Positions 44,802-59,500 of a stretch of DNA of 64,000 nt are shown one piece after another (the first letter of the stretch is position 1; the number at the start of each line of letters is the position of its first letter). The notes beneath the pieces are model-generated. The model did no database searches. It had not been told where the DNA came from and was given only the letters and a program-made list of their open reading frames with translations. The stretch comes from Moringa oleifera (lineage: Eukaryota; Streptophyta; Magnoliopsida; Brassicales; Moringaceae), in contig JAJFZO010000230.1 of the NCBI GenBank assembly GCA_021397835.1, positions 6,070,001-6,134,000 of the forward strand, written 5' to 3'. A program made the position numbers and the translations under genes.

Positions 44802-46071
44802 TTAGGTTCATCTAATTTAAGGTACATGGCTTCCTGTAATAATTTCACAGAGGCATATGGTTTAATTTTGATTCCTGGTTGGGATCTGAGGCTGTCTTCC
44901 ATCTAGGATCTGGTATGAGTTTTTGATTGCTAATGTTGATATTATATGTTTAAAAAATGTAAATTTCTTAGTTTGCTAGTTAAAGACTGTCAGCAGTCAG
45001 TATCTATCTTGCTTTGGTTTTACTGGTGATACAATTTTACTCTAGCTGGAAAAATATCCCAGTTTCTAGTTTTTGCTTGTCACGCGATGGATTCAAATTC
45101 ACTTAGTTTCTGACTGCCCAGTCCTTGTGGAGGACTCTGATAGAACAATCCAGGCTGGACTTTATGAACCTGTCTATATTTTTCTTTCTTTTTTTTTTTT
45201 TTCCCTGTCTTTAAGCTGGGCGGTTTCACAAGGCTAACACTGATGATGATATCGAAGTTGCATTTATCCTAGGAATTGGAGCAATCAGAATATCCTTCTC
45301 TTTCATGTCAGAGTCATTGTGCAACATTCAGTTAAATGACTTTGATCTTGTACGGCGGTCTTTCATTGCACAAATGTGGGTTCTAAGCTACCGAAGCACT
45401 AGGATGATCACTGGCTGACTGAATAGGTAAGTATAGGAGAAACAAAAAAACAAATTGTATTAATCATGTTTAATGGGCCCTCTGAGAAATCCCTGTGCAA
45501 TGCATGCATGAGGTAACAAAGAAAGAAAAAACTTTAAGCCAGAAAATAGAAAGGGGCACAAATATGTGAGAACTAGTAGGAGTAACTTCATTGATCTTAA
45601 AGAATCAAATTTTGAAGGTGTTTCTGCCCTCTATAAAGAAATATCTTGCAAAGCAACTCAGATGCTTTTATAGCTCAAACCTTCCCCATTCCCCCCCACC
45701 CTCCTCCCAAGTCTTGAAAACCCTGTTCCTTCACGTTCTCAGATGCCATTACTCTCTCTCTCTCTCTAATAAACAATAAGTTACAGTTGCTACCCAACTG
45801 CAGACTGACCTGTACAGCAAACTTCATGACAGCTTCTTATACTCTCTAAGACGTGGGAACCTCTCTTGACTTCCTTTCACCTCCACAAAATTAACCGAAA
45901 GTTTTATACTTTACATCTTACACATACAAAACTGGACAGTAGAAAGACATAAAATACTTACAAGCCGACCAACAACATGCACTCCCCCCTTGTTTGCTTT
46001 AGAGGAGTACGCTACACAGCTGGAACTGATTTTCATGTGCTTGCTCCATAACAATATGATACATATGCTCA
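44802..46071. other. convergent 3' region of RFC3 and CSI genes
   Basis: This 1.27 kb holds both 3' UTRs. It contains a (CT)n run near 45754-45768, a 16-T run near 45190 and no supported gene. The sequence just after the RFC3 stop is probably its 3' UTR. Confidence 0.6.
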
Positions 46072-49000
46072 TTACATGCCATCATTTGATGTCCTATTGG
46101 ACCATACAATCTCAATTTCAAGCGTTCTTGAGGACCCATCTTTGTTGCTATCGTGATTTAGGCTGAAGAGTCCACTGTATACTCCCTCTGTCACAACTTT
46201 GTCTATTTGAATTGTTACTCTTCCCAGGGTTGTCTGGAAAAGGGCAAAAATCAACGTCAGATATAAGAAAGTAAAACAGTCAATAAAACTCTATCACTGC
46301 CATTGACTGTGAATTGCATCTTCAAGGCACAAAACCAAGCCATTTATATACACACAGAAGAACAGGTTGCCTGTAACCAACTTTTTATACTTGTCCAGTT
46401 AAATGAGAAAGCATAGGACATCCATTAACAATTCTCACATGTTTGCAGTAACTGGTGATATGCTAAATCGACTTGCAAGCAACAAGCTAGAATTATTTTT
46501 TTAAAAAATGAAGCAGAAGAATGTCTTCCATTACCTTTCCAAATGTATTTTTGCTTTTGCATATAATGTGGAGTTTTTGTCCCTTTGGGGGTACATCAAA
46601 AGCCCATGTAAACCCTTCTTTCCATTCTGGAGAAGTATCGTGGCTCACAACCTAAATTCAGAACATTTTACTGTAAGATTCAGCTGCCAATAAACAACAC
46701 ACAAATGCAGATTGGTGCAGAATACACTTGACATTTTCATAACTCAAAGTAGTTGCTGTGAAATTACGATGCAACATGAAAAATGTTGGAAGGGTATGTG
46801 TTCTTAGCCTCCAGATTCTTTTTTACTCTTGGAGGTTTATTAGTAATATAGTAAGAATTTCCCAAAGCAGAATTTCATACCATATCCCTGGACGCAGACT
46901 TCCTTTTCTTTTAAAATAGAAAACTAAAAACCAATAAAAAAGTTTTCATCAAAGTTCAAATATGATAAGGAATGCTGAAACCAAAATAAATATTACATAA
47001 ATCCATGCCAATGAAAGAAAAATTAATGTTGAAAACCAATGTCTCTGGTAGCAACAAGAATGGCAACCCAAGTGGGACTGCTCATCATATTAGAATTTGA
47101 ATTCTGCTATAGGTGAAGAAATTATCTGAAAGGACTTCGGTAAAGCTATATGAACTAGAAAGTAATACCTTGGTTTGCCGTGGAGGACCATTTCCTATTG
47201 TCAATCGACAAAACGCGTTTGTGCTTCCCATGGCCTGCTTTAGGTTGTTGCCACGTTTGATGGTCACAGTCAAACACCCTGGTAAGCAGTGCAACAGGCT
47301 GTCTGCTTTCTCATGGAAACTAGGTGGGCAGGTTTTCATCAGCATTTGCAGGACAGGAATTGCTTCAGCTGCAACCATTGCCTGAGACTTTGCAATATCC
47401 ATTGTCATGTTTGACCAAGAATGTCTTAACAAGTATAGGGTGTCCAACACGGATTCCTGAGCAGCCTCACTACCAGATTTAAGCGCTCCTATCAGATGGG
47501 GGATACATAGGGTAGCTGCTTCAGAAGCACGGAGCTTTGGGAAGTTCGTAAATATCACATTTAAAGTTCGCAAGACCTCTTCATTAATAGTTGCAGTGGA
47601 CCACAACTCTCTCTCAAGTGCAGCTGCACAATGTCAGCATCGTTTCAGTACTTGGAATTGAAGTGAAAGGGAAAAGAATTCAAGAAAATAAACCAGCAGT
47701 GATGCTAAAGACTGCTTGCTTGGTGCATGTTCCACTGTCAAGCTATCTAGACATGGTATTGCTAAACCATCCCCAGAAAACATCAAGTGGATACATCCTT
47801 TCCCGTCCTCCTCGCGCCCCCCCCAACAGCCAAAACCAAAAGTCCTTTCTCTGCCCAGTGTCATGCAGACATGATTGATAGTAATGATTATGGTAATAAT
47901 CCGGAAGAAAAGGCAAATTGTCACAAGCATGACTTACCAGTTAAGGATCGGATGAGCTCATTCGACACATATTCTTGGAGTGTGTGATTTGAAAATAAAA
48001 ATTTGATCATCAGTGCTGCCTGCCCAGCAACTTCCGGATTACAAGATAGTAGCAGTTCCTGAATTAATAATATGCCACCTGCTTCCGCAACAGCTCGCCT
48101 ATTTGTCCTACTGTGCATGACAAAATTCTGCAATGCACAAATTGCCACCATCTTCATTTCTTCCGTTGGCTGATCTTCAAGCAAGCTTATAAGTGCCCGG
48201 CAAGCAGAAACAGAATCACTGGCTCTTGCAAGCCCTTCATGCTGAGAGAGATCTCCAAGAGCTAGAGCTGCAAGAAGCCTTCCAGATTCTGATCTGGTTT
48301 GAGGGTCCAACAAATATTGTGATAAAGGTGCAATTGCATACTTGGAAATCTTCATCTCTCGTACCCTCACATTGTTAAATAAAGCTTCAAGTAATCTCCC
48401 AGATGCTTCTTCACATTGATGGGACCTTAGTAGGTCCAGCAATGCATCAATTGCACCAGCTTCAGCCATCTGTTCAGCACTAGAAGCATCATTCCTTTCA
48501 TGAATAATCAAGACATTGAGAGCCAGAGTGACAGTGTTTTCTACAGTCGAGAGCAACATTTTCACCAGAACCACTAGTGGAACTTTAAAATAGTATCCTG
48601 CATCAAAACGCAGAACATTGCAGAGAACAAATGCAGCTGATTCCCATAGAGACTGAGGTGGTTGAGGATCTTCCTGAATAATAACTTTTGAAAGCTCAAA
48701 AATGCCTCCAGCATCAGCAACTGCCTTTGGCCAGCTAAGGGAGATCTTTTCCAAAGCCTTTAGCGCTGTTTGCTGCAGGTTCAATATCCCGATTCCTGCA
48801 AGCTGCACAAGAGGTACAACTGCATTTTTTGTGGTGATATCTTGTTGAAAATGTTCCTGTGCAAGAAGATGAGACAGCAATTCTGTCCCAAGCTGCTGGA
48901 TGGCTTGAGATGGAGATTCCAGAAAGGAAATCAGAGGTGCAATCACTTCACTTGGGGTAAGATTCAAAGTTGCAAGGCTTTGTGGCTTCTCCAAGATATT

Positions 49001-52000
49001 TACAAGTGCCTGCAGGGCACTGTGTTGTCCCCACAGACTGAAATCCGAACGAAGCAAAACCATGAAAAGGGGTTCAACCATTTTTGCAGCATCTGAACTT
49101 CTGGCAATTGCACCACTATTTGTCAAAATGCGAAACAGCTCGGCAATTGAGGAGCACAATGAACTGGAGGCAGTAGGGAGTAGATCTAGACAATTATCAA
49201 TAATGCCAGCTTTGACCATTTCCAGCTTGCGTGGAGTCCGGTCTTTCCCTAACTTTATGAGAGCAGATATGCTAGCCTCAACAAGTCGTTGGTTTGTCCC
49301 AGAAACCAAGCGAACAAGGAGATCCAGAACATCATACCTAGCTGCAAGCTCTAATGGTCTCTCATCATCCAACAATCTCTCAAAAGCACACACACCTGCT
49401 TCAATTGCCTTATTTTTATCAGACTGCATAAGTAATATGAGGGGCTCCATGCATTTGGCGGCAAATGGACTTGCTGTGACCATTTTATCACCAAAGATAA
49501 TAGAACAGAATTGAGCAGCATTTATCTTTGATTCCACGGATGGCGCAGAAGATAATATTTTGTACAGATTCTCCAGTGGGTTTCCTTCAACATCAGTCAG
49601 AAAAGCAGCCTTTGAAGTGTTTCCTGAAGTCAGCTTAATCAAAGCAAGAAGAGCAGCCTCTTGCTCATGCTCAGATGTAGTATTAAGCATGTCAACTAAT
49701 GGCTGAACCGCATGCCAAGCTGACTCAGAATCTCTGATGTTTTCAGCATCAAATAACTCGTGAAGGGCCCTAGCAGCACTGTATCTAGCACTTCTTGACC
49801 CTAGATGCAGAACTGCTATTAGTTGATTCACGGAACTAAGAGCTGCCTCATATCGAACAAGATCAGGATTGCTAAATAATATTCGAAACAATTCAGATAT
49901 AGTGAACTCAGTTGAATCTTGAGGGCTTAAAGAAAGGTACTTTGCTAAAGCATCCAGAGCTCCAGCTTCAGCCATAAGTAATTTATTTGTATCACTTCCA
50001 TCTGCAATACACGTCAACAGTTTAACAGAAATTGGAGGGGCACCTGGTCTATCTGGTATTGGTCTTAATAGATCCACTAACAGAGGAATAGATTTGCGTG
50101 CAGTAGAGCCAATTCTTACATCTTCAATTGCAAAAAGATGCTCCAGAACAACTTGATCAGGATTTTTTACCAGAGAAAATTCTTCTGATAGAGCAACAAG
50201 ATTTGGCATATCCGACTCCAAGTAACCAAGTAGGTTTATTAACCCAGCAACAGCACCTGAATTTGCGATAGCAAGATTGATTCCTTTATTTTTATGACAA
50301 GCAAGACTAGCCATTGCCTGTGCAGCAAAATATCTATCAATCACTTCATCAGATCGTAGCAGAAATGCAAGTGATGGTATAATGCGCATTGTTGCAGGAG
50401 ACATAACTACATTGGCATCCTGAAACATAATGGCCAGGAGCAGGGCACTGATCCATATGCCTTCTGTATCCTCAAATTCCGCCTGTGAATGGACATTATT
50501 TTTTAGTGGAGCTACCAGATCTTCACAAAACAGTAATCAAAGCCAATGAAAGATAGACTACATAACGACTATGAAACTACAAACGTGAAACTAACATCTC
50601 TATATACAACATAAGAGAATGCATCATTCCAGAGAACTTTTCTATTTTCCTTTTTCTTTTTTCTTTTTTTTCCAGAGAGGGAGAGAGAGAGAGATGGGAA
50701 AAAAAGAGAGAAGAGTTGGAACAAGTCAGATTCATTTGAATGTGTCTGCAACAACAAACATAAATTATTGACCCAACTGGTAATCCTGTTTCTACCAAGT
50801 GATTCCTTCTAACGTCCCTCTTTTTTTTTCCTAGCTTTCCCTCTTCATTCATCTTTACTGGTCAAAGATGAACAGGCACTCAGTTTGATGGGATTTTCTC
50901 TAGTCAACATCTACTTCATTGCCGAAACATCTACTTGTGGATAGAACAATTTGTACAGTATTCTCTCTGGAAATTTATACAAGTCCATACAAAGTTTACT
51001 CTTGGACATTTATAACAGATATATAAGGACAGGAACTGTTCCAAGAGCCTAAAAAGTTAAGCCAAGGTGGAGAATGATTTCAAAACTATATCATGGTTTA
51101 ATGTTATATTCTCTGTTCCTCTAATTACTGGGCAAGCACGTCTAAATGATCCCAAACCTGTCAGTAATTATCATGCTTGAGAAAGATACTTTCTAAACTA
51201 TGAGCATCAACTATTTCAATTTCCCACAGTGCAGTAGTTCAATCAATGTTACTTAGGTGTGTAGTATTATTCATCTTATGGTACAAAAGAGGATCAAAAT
51301 GAAAGCAAAGAAGCAGCTTGCTCTGCCGCGCACTTGAAGAAAGAAGTTGAGAGGTGAGGAGGGGGGAAAGAACAGTAACAGACTTGAATTGTAAACGATA
51401 CCATACTTGCGGATTTGAAGTATAGCTTGTAAGTTTCTCACATAGAGCATCAAGTCCACCAGCTTCCATCATAGCAAGTCGGTTCTTTGCATGGAAGGAA
51501 GAAATTATGGATAGTAACCACAAGGCAGCAGTACCCCCCAAGACAGTAGCCGGATCAGGAAGGTCAAACTCATCCCCTTCCTGATATGCAGTTCTTTTCA
51601 TAAAACCTCTTGGTGTTTGGACTTCAATTTCAAAAGAAGAACAGCCAGAATTGCGATTCATCATATCCACTAAAGCACGTATTAGGGGTTCTAAATATCC
51701 AGATAGATAAAGTGCGTCCATCAACTGCTGTTTGTTTCCTTTTGCAGCACATATCAGTAATGCAGTCCCTCCAACTTTCACCTCCAAGCTCGATGAATTC
51801 ATTATTCTCTTAGCTAATGAACCAAGTGATTTTGACCTTGCAACTAACAGCTCACCCAGCACAACTGATTGATCCACACACAGCCTAGACAAAACTTCTA
51901 TCACCTTGTCCTGCACTAGAGGAGTGCCCTCAACTAGGCATCGAATGAGCAACTCCAAGCTTGAGGGAGCTTCAGCCAGGGCAGCCCAAGGTGAATAACT

Positions 52001-54916
52001 GCAGTTGACACCCTGTTTTGTTCTAGCCAATAGTGCAATTGCTTCTAAAGCATCCACAGCATCAGTGGTATTCATATTCATTCCTTTTAAGGAATCAACA
52101 AGAGCAAGAACGGCGAAACGACACTGAGCATTTCCTGTGAGCACATCACCTAGTGGAAAATGCTTCAGCAATTGAAGAAGAGACCGTGACGCGTTCTTCT
52201 TACCTTCTGAAGTCCCATCTGCCAACACTCTTATCAAAGCCGAAACAACATCTTCTGCCAGGGCTTCTACAGCAATCTGGGGATCAGAGAGAAGGTTGGC
52301 CAGTGCAGCAACTGCAGTCTCAGCAGAATCGATAGAAGAAGTTTTGGCCAACTTAATCAAAGGTTGGACATCCCCCTCTGCAATATAAGATTTCTTTTTT
52401 GCAGTCCTTTTCTTAGTTGGACGAGACAGAGCACCCAATGCTCGTGCCAACTGGGTTGCAACCACTTGAGTATTGCCAGTCAAAAGCTTCATGCAGGGAT
52501 TAACAATCTCATCAGTTGCAAGACTATCACAGATATCTTGTCTTGTGTTGAATAGATCAGCCAGGACAGAAGCTGCACGCTCTTTAGTTTCTTCATTCGA
52601 GGATGTGAGGACCTGAACAAGAGCACTCAGCCCTTTGTTAGCAGCAGATCCCTTGTGCACAAGATCCTTATGTGATGCTGCTGTAAGCACATGACCCAGA
52701 ACTCCAATTATATGGGCCTTCGAGGTTGGAGAGTCTCCTAGAAGCAGAGCTAATAGTTGATTGATGGTAGCAGAATCAGCTGTTTGGACAAGCTTTTTAA
52801 GTGCCATAGCTGAGGCCTCTTGGGCTTTTCGCCCACCATTTTTGAGAAGCCATAAGAATGCTGGGATGGCTCCTGCACTTTCAACACAGGCACGGATGTC
52901 CTCACTATGACAGCACAAATTCCAGAGAATATGTGCAGCATCCTCCTTTGCCTTCTGAGATCCAGTTTCTAGTAGCTGCACTAGTGGAGGAATTCCACCA
53001 GCAGCAGTTATAGCCCACTTACTCTCATCCACCTGGTCAGTCAAGATCGCTAACAACCGAACAGCATACTCTTGATGCTGCTCACTGGATAAGCCCAGGA
53101 ATGATATTAGCAACTGAATTCCTCCTCGCTTGTCAATGGCCTCCCAAATGGCTACTCCATCACGGCATAAGCGGGATAGACAAATTATCAAATGCTCCCG
53201 CACATCAGCAGCAGCCATTGTTATGAGTCCAATAAGGACTCTTTTTGCTTCTGCATGATCCAGCCATCTTGATAGACAGATGTTGCCATACAAGCTTGCC
53301 ATAGCCTCAAGTATACGCTCTTGAATTAACTTAGTATCACGAGGCTTCAGTAGCTTCACTAATATGCCTTCTACCTCTGTTGGATTGAAAGTTCCCTCGT
53401 TATCAGCAGAACTTTGATCAAAGACCATCAGAGCATAGGCAAGTGCTCCAATTATATCAGCAATTGGTTCGGATAGGCGAGGAGACTGTGCTAGTTCTCC
53501 AAGATATAATATTAAGTAAGGCATCCCACCACATATATTTGCCAAAGCTCGTGTTGCATGCACTTGCAAAGCTTGGCCATGCTCCCCTTGCATACACTCT
53601 TTAGAAGGAGCAACTACAGCGCCAATAAGAACATGAATACCATCTGCATCTAAAACAGCTTTCTTAGCCTTGGTTGACATTGATGATAAAGTCTCCAAAG
53701 CATCAGCAGCACTGGCACGGACAGTAATATCATTGTTCTGACCCACAAGCTGAAGCAAAACTTTGACAGCCCCAGAATCTATTACTTTGGGAACACTATC
53801 ACTGAAAGCCAACATCACTTTGGCCAACAGAGAAGCTGCATTGGACTGAGCAGCCGGGTTATCAGAAGACAGAAGACCCACTATGATATCTACTCCTCCA
53901 GCCTCAAGTGCTGCTTTCCAATATACATCCTTGTGACTGCAAAGATTCCTCAAAGCACCAGTAATAAATCCCTGTACAACTTTGTCCTGTTTTTTTTTGG
54001 GATTTAGCTGATCCCATAAAGTTGGTACTACACCTTCTGTATCAAATATTTTCATGCCAACATGATCCTCTGAAAGCCCACCAGAGGATACTTCATATAA
54101 TGCCTCAGCTGCTGCCTTTCTAGCCTCAGATGATTCAGACTTCAAAAGCGATAGTAATGGTGGGATACATCCACCTAGAAGCACCTTCAATCGTAATTCT
54201 TCATCTTTGCATAAAGCACTCAGAGCTCCAGCAACATTTACTTTGGCCAAAGGGGTTCCACTGCGGAGTATGGATATAAACAATGGCATTGCTTGAGCAT
54301 GAGAACCAATAAGCGTCCTTGCCTCCTTTCTTGCTCTGGCAATACCTAGCAGACGTGCAGTAGTAAGTTCTTTCTCTTGTGATGAAGATATTTTGGTATG
54401 CAATTGCTCAATAAATCGAGCAACAGTAGCCATTGTTTTCTCTGGATCATCCATTGCCTTTTCCGCATTAGACTCCCTGGATAACCAGAAATTTCATTGT
54501 CTATAATTAGCATGATAAAGCACAGCACAAATTTAATTAAAGAAGGGAAAGGAGGGAGGGGGAAGAAAGAAAACAGGAAAGTAAATCTAATCTAGCTTGA
54601 TATTATTATCAGTAAATCAGATGAATTGATCTTTCGGCTACAGGACCAGCAGCCAAACATGATGTTTATCTTTTTGATGAATTTGATTAGTCTGAGTGAG
54701 TGCAATGCTTTCTTTTTGATCTTTTTGAGATACCTTTGCAACATTTCTATATTACAAACCAATGACACCAGATAACAGAATGCTGACATGCTCAACCAAA
54801 AACAAGATAAAGTTATTACCAGTTCAGGACAGATTAAGTAAAGAGAACAATACCAACCTAGGTGAAGGAGACGAGGATGCATACTTCTGTAGATCACAGG
54901 AGGGAGACTTTGACAT
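46072..54916 (-). CDS. CSI3: cellulose synthase-interactive protein (CSI2/CSI3-like)
   Basis: Six coding exons: 54916-54858, 54476-51407, 50482-47938, 47623-47169, 46651-46535, 46233-46072, encoding 2135 residues, the normal size for the family. Nearly the whole protein is armadillo-type helical repeats (for example [41 protein letters not shown]). A C-terminal C2 domain runs from about residue 2004 ([18 protein letters not shown]) to about 2125. CSI proteins link cellulose synthase complexes to cortical microtubules at the plasma membrane. The short N-terminus ([12 protein letters not shown], then [18 protein letters not shown]) matches CSI3/CSI2 rather than CSI1. A basic patch, [10 protein letters not shown], lies near residue 680. 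A 5' UTR intron is likely (54953-56067). Two very large exons carry most of the protein. All phases close with no stops. Confidence 0.96.
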
Positions 54917-54952
54917 TTGCACCAAGGTGACTTAAGCTTGCTTCTTGGCTGC

Positions 54953-55316
54953 CTGGAAATAAAGTAACTAACTGAGTCTAATAAACCAAACCCAGATTAG
55001 TATAAAAAGCCAGAAAGAGGTCTAAAATACATGATGGTGAACTCAACTTTATAAGCAATACAAATGAAAAATCCTACTACCCGGCTTTCATGATTTTCAT
55101 TTCAATAAGCTAATCAACCCTATATTCCGTGAGCATAGATATCTCAAAAGCTATAATAAAATGACAAAAAGCACTTTTGAGAAGCAGCAGAAACACACAG
55201 CAAAATCAAAAATAAAAAATAAAAACATTCACCTTACCACTTTTCATATTGTCCATTGTAAACCTTCTCATTACTCTCCAATTCCATTAGAACAATTGTT
55301 TTTTATCTCCTCCTCC

Positions 55317-55355
<39 letters not shown>

Positions 55356-56515
55356 ACAAAAAAAAAAAAAAAACCTTTTCCTTCTTGGTGCCAACTTAGC
55401 CCAATAACAGGTAAAGAAGACCATTTCAAACACTACCCAGATGTCAGGCCAACTTCAAATAAAAAATAAAAAACCATATATTCCAGGAATAGAGAATTAA
55501 GCAAATGATAAACATTGAAGTGATAATATCTACAAAACGAAAAGGAGACACCTTAGGGAGAATGCAAATGTCCAAGAACTCCCTCCTTCCGGCTAGCTGG
55601 GAGTCTGCCTTCTCAGCCTTTGAAGCGTCACCAGCCTGAATTCCTCTCCACACAATCCAAAATTTTTCTTGAACATGACATGGCAAACTCATAACCCAAA
55701 ATCCAAGCTTCCTTTGCACAATTGGAATCCAAACCAACAAGCTGTGCGGCAATGATCACAGCAATAGAGATCAAAAAATTGCAGAACAATCACGTCTTCA
55801 TTTACATATAGCCACAATTGAACAAAATATTAACAAAGACCTATTTGGAAAACATGTTTAGTAAAAAGATATCTTGATTTAATTATTATCACCAGCAACC
55901 CCAATAAAAACAAGTAGGAAAACTAAAGAAGCACGGAGATCAGATCACAGAAAGCATTATAGAGACCTAGCGCAAGAAAAACGTTCTTTTCTGAACTCCC
56001 ATTAGATATCACACAAAAACTAACTTTAAAAAATTGAAAATGCCGAACAAAAAAAAAACAAAATTACCTCAAAATTCAGTCTCTGAACACCCCAGGTCCC
56101 AGCTACCACAATGGAGAACACAAACAGAGGCAGAGAGCGAAACAGAGAGAGACAGCGAACGTAGAGATGAGAGAGAAAGTGAATACAGAAACACGAGAGA
56201 GAGAGAGAGAGAGTCTGGGTCTTTTCCTTTCTTTTCCCCTCTGCCCCTTTTTTTCCTCTCTATTTTCTTCCTTTCTAAATTTTTCTTTCCTCTCGCTGAT
56301 CAGTTTTCCTCCGAGTAAAAAAAGAAAAAAGAAACCTCATTTAATTTCCATCATTAATTTTTCAATTTCCTGATAGGCTGCATCTAATTTACGTGCGACA
56401 CCAAAACGAATCCCATTGGTCCCTCTTTAATTTCAGTTAAACAAATTTTAACCTCACCTCCCCGAACTCGTTCTGTTTTGCTCTTTCATGCCTAACTGCC
56501 TTCCCGTCCTTTATA
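54953..56515 (-). promoter_or_regulatory. CSI 5' UTR intron, leader and core promoter (inferred)
   Basis: On the minus strand an acceptor (TTTCCAG) at 54953-54954 and a donor (GAG|GTAATT, lower exon edge 56068) would bound a 1.1-kb 5' UTR intron. The exon above it is GA-rich (56100-56220 on the plus strand). TATAAA on the minus strand at 56510-56515 is a candidate core promoter. All of this is inferred from motifs without transcript data. Confidence 0.45.
55318..55373. repeat. poly-C/poly-A compound tract
   Basis: A run of 38 C (55318-55355), then AC, then 16 A (55358-55373), with CTC repeats just upstream. It lies in the inferred CSI 5' UTR intron. Its true length may be affected by sequencing or assembly error. 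Confidence 0.9.
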
Positions 56516-59500
56516 CACTTCATTCAAGCTGGTGATTCATCCGTTGCCTTAGTTACCCCAGAAATAAACAAAAATTACAAAAAACCTAATTCGGACTCCT
56601 CTTCTGGTTCTTAACTGTAAAGACCCATGTTTTCTTTTCCCTTTTTTTTTTTCTCATAAACTAATTTTATCCTTAAATTCCATTTTATCTATTTATATAC
56701 AGCTTAGATTCTCAGATATTTTATCTGTAAATTAATTTAATAAAAATTTTGTATCAAAATTAATTAAAATATTATTTATTTTAATTCTGTTCACGTTAAA
56801 TGGTATTTTTAAAAAAATAAAAATTATAATAAATTTAATTTTTTAATATTGTAACTAAATAATATATCATTGTCTTTTTTATTTTATAAATTTTATAAAA
56901 TAAATATATTAAATTTTCAATAATAATATAGTATACTTTTGAATTCTTCTTAAACCCTTTATGATAAAGTTAGCTTTAGAGTCTTGTAATTATTAAAAGT
57001 TTTATGAATCTAAACTTTTTCAATCTTTTTAGCAAAAAAAAAAGGAAAAATGAAAACTGGCTTTTCCAAATCCGGCTTGTTCTTGTCCAGGATATTTTTA
57101 TCCGCATGATTAAACTAAATAATACCCAAAAGAATTAGATCAAAACACTTAACCAAAAAGGTCACTTTTTAATTTGTTATCAGAAAGTCCTCCACCATAT
57201 TATCTGGATATATGTGCATGAATTTACATTTTTCTCCTCCACATGCTTGATGATTTGTAAATAAAATCAAAAATTTTTAAAATATCTTAAATTATGCTCT
57301 TTTATCAATTTGATCAATTAAATATTAAATATTTTATGTTATTTTAATAATAAAAATACATTAAATTTTTATATTTTATAAATATAAAATTTGGCAACTC
57401 ATAGATATAGCATCACTTGTTTTTATTATTATATAATCAATAAAAACAATTAAAATAAAATAAAGTTTAATAAATACTAAAAAAAAGGTTGCATGTCTGT
57501 CACATATAAAATTACTATTTTTATTGAACGAAAGCATCTAATCTAAATCCTGATTCCGTCAAATGGGTCTATGCGTATCTTCGGTGACAAAGACTGTACC
57601 TTATTCATGGATCTTATAAATTTAATAATCCGCATTAAAATATCCAAATAAAGAAATCTGGATCTATCCGCGGGTTTTATTTTCGCCCGATAAAATCAAT
57701 CAATATGTGAATTTGGGTGGATTTTCATATGGTTTGGAATTACATGAAAGAATAAAGACAATGGGAAGTTAAAAACATGCAGGAGGGAGACTGGTCTGAG
57801 CTCTGACATGTCCTGTGAAGGGCAGAAGGGGACTCTCTCTCTCTCGGATCTGCCATCTCCTACCACATGTCCAAACAATGCAGGCAGTAGGTATCTCTCC
57901 TATATTAACAAACAATTTTATGTAACTTGTATTTTTCTGCAACTATATGTGTAATTTAATGAAATAATTATTGCACCATGTGACATGGATTGGTTTGTTA
58001 TTATTATTAATTTATATTAAATTTAAAATAAAAATTATATAAAATATAATATTTAATTTATGTTATTAAATAAATTTTAAAATTAATTATATTTGTAACA
58101 TTTGTATTTTGTTCTTGAGATTAAAGTAAGTTTTAAAACAATTTATATTTTTACTAAATTTTAAAATAAAATTTTTATTAATATTAATAATTTTATATAT
58201 ACACGTGACATATATTTAACGTTTATTTATATAATCACTTAATATTTTTTAAAATATTTATATTTTACTCATTTTTATTAACTTTAAAATAAATAGAAAT
58301 TTTATTTATTTTTATAATATTTAAAAATAAAATTAAAGTAATTATATAAGAAAAAATCACATGTATGTGTGTTTAAAATTAACAAAAATTATAAATAAAA
58401 GCTTTATATTAATAATTTAATAAAAACATAAATTATAAATAGGTATAAATTTCTTTTACATATTTAATTTCGGTCCGTGACAAAATCCAAATTTTTTTAA
58501 TATAATTATATTTAAATTTTATTGTTCAAAAAGAGATAAATCGAGATTTATTAATTTGATCTAATTAATTTTCATTTAACTGGTTGTGTAAAATTAAGAT
58601 ATTTTTATTGTTGAAATGTGTAAAATGATTCAAATAAATTTTAAGAATAAATCTTGATTCATAATTTTTTTGTGAATTAAAAAAATTTTTTACTGTAATT
58701 TTTTAAAAATAATTTTAGTGCTCAAAGAATTTTTTAATGATAGTTTCAAATATTTTTTATATTTATAAAAAATTTTAAATTATAATTTATTGTTCAATAC
58801 TTCAAATTTGAATATCCTTAATTTTTTTAATTTTTTGATAATGTTGAATTGATTTAAATTAATAAATTATGATTTGATTTATTATTTTTTAAATATCATA
58901 ATTCGTTTGGTAAAATAAAACAAACATCAACATTATATTATAACCTTTATCATAAATTTTATATTGATAAGAATGTTTTATTTTTATATTATATTATTAA
59001 TATAAATTTTCATAATTTTTTATAAAATATTTCATAATTTTGCAATATGTTTTTAATGGATGACATTCTTCTCACCATAATTAAGTCTGTAAATATATTA
59101 CACATAATTAATTCAATAAATAATACATATTTAAAATAAAAGATATACCTTAATCAATAACATGTATTTAAAATTAGAAAAATATATGATTTAAATATTA
59201 AATCATCGGATGAATTATATATATAATTCAATTAATAACGCGAATTTAATTTTTATCATGATTTTAAATATCAAACATTATTATTTATTTTCATGGCTTA
59301 TTTATATTTAAATTTTATATTATTATACTATCATTGTAAATGAGAAGACCGTTTTCCAAAGACAAAATAACATGATATAAGATCTTAAAATGCAACAATC
59401 AACCACCAAACAGGGAGGCTCAACTACTTGATCCAGATTTGCAGAAAACGGCAAGGTGTGTGAACTATACACCCGACCGAGATAGAGAAAGATGGGACTC

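Noticed and set aside
49062..49514. 150-codon plus-strand frame inside CSI exon 3
   Set aside because: It is the antisense shadow of an uninterrupted armadillo-repeat coding exon.
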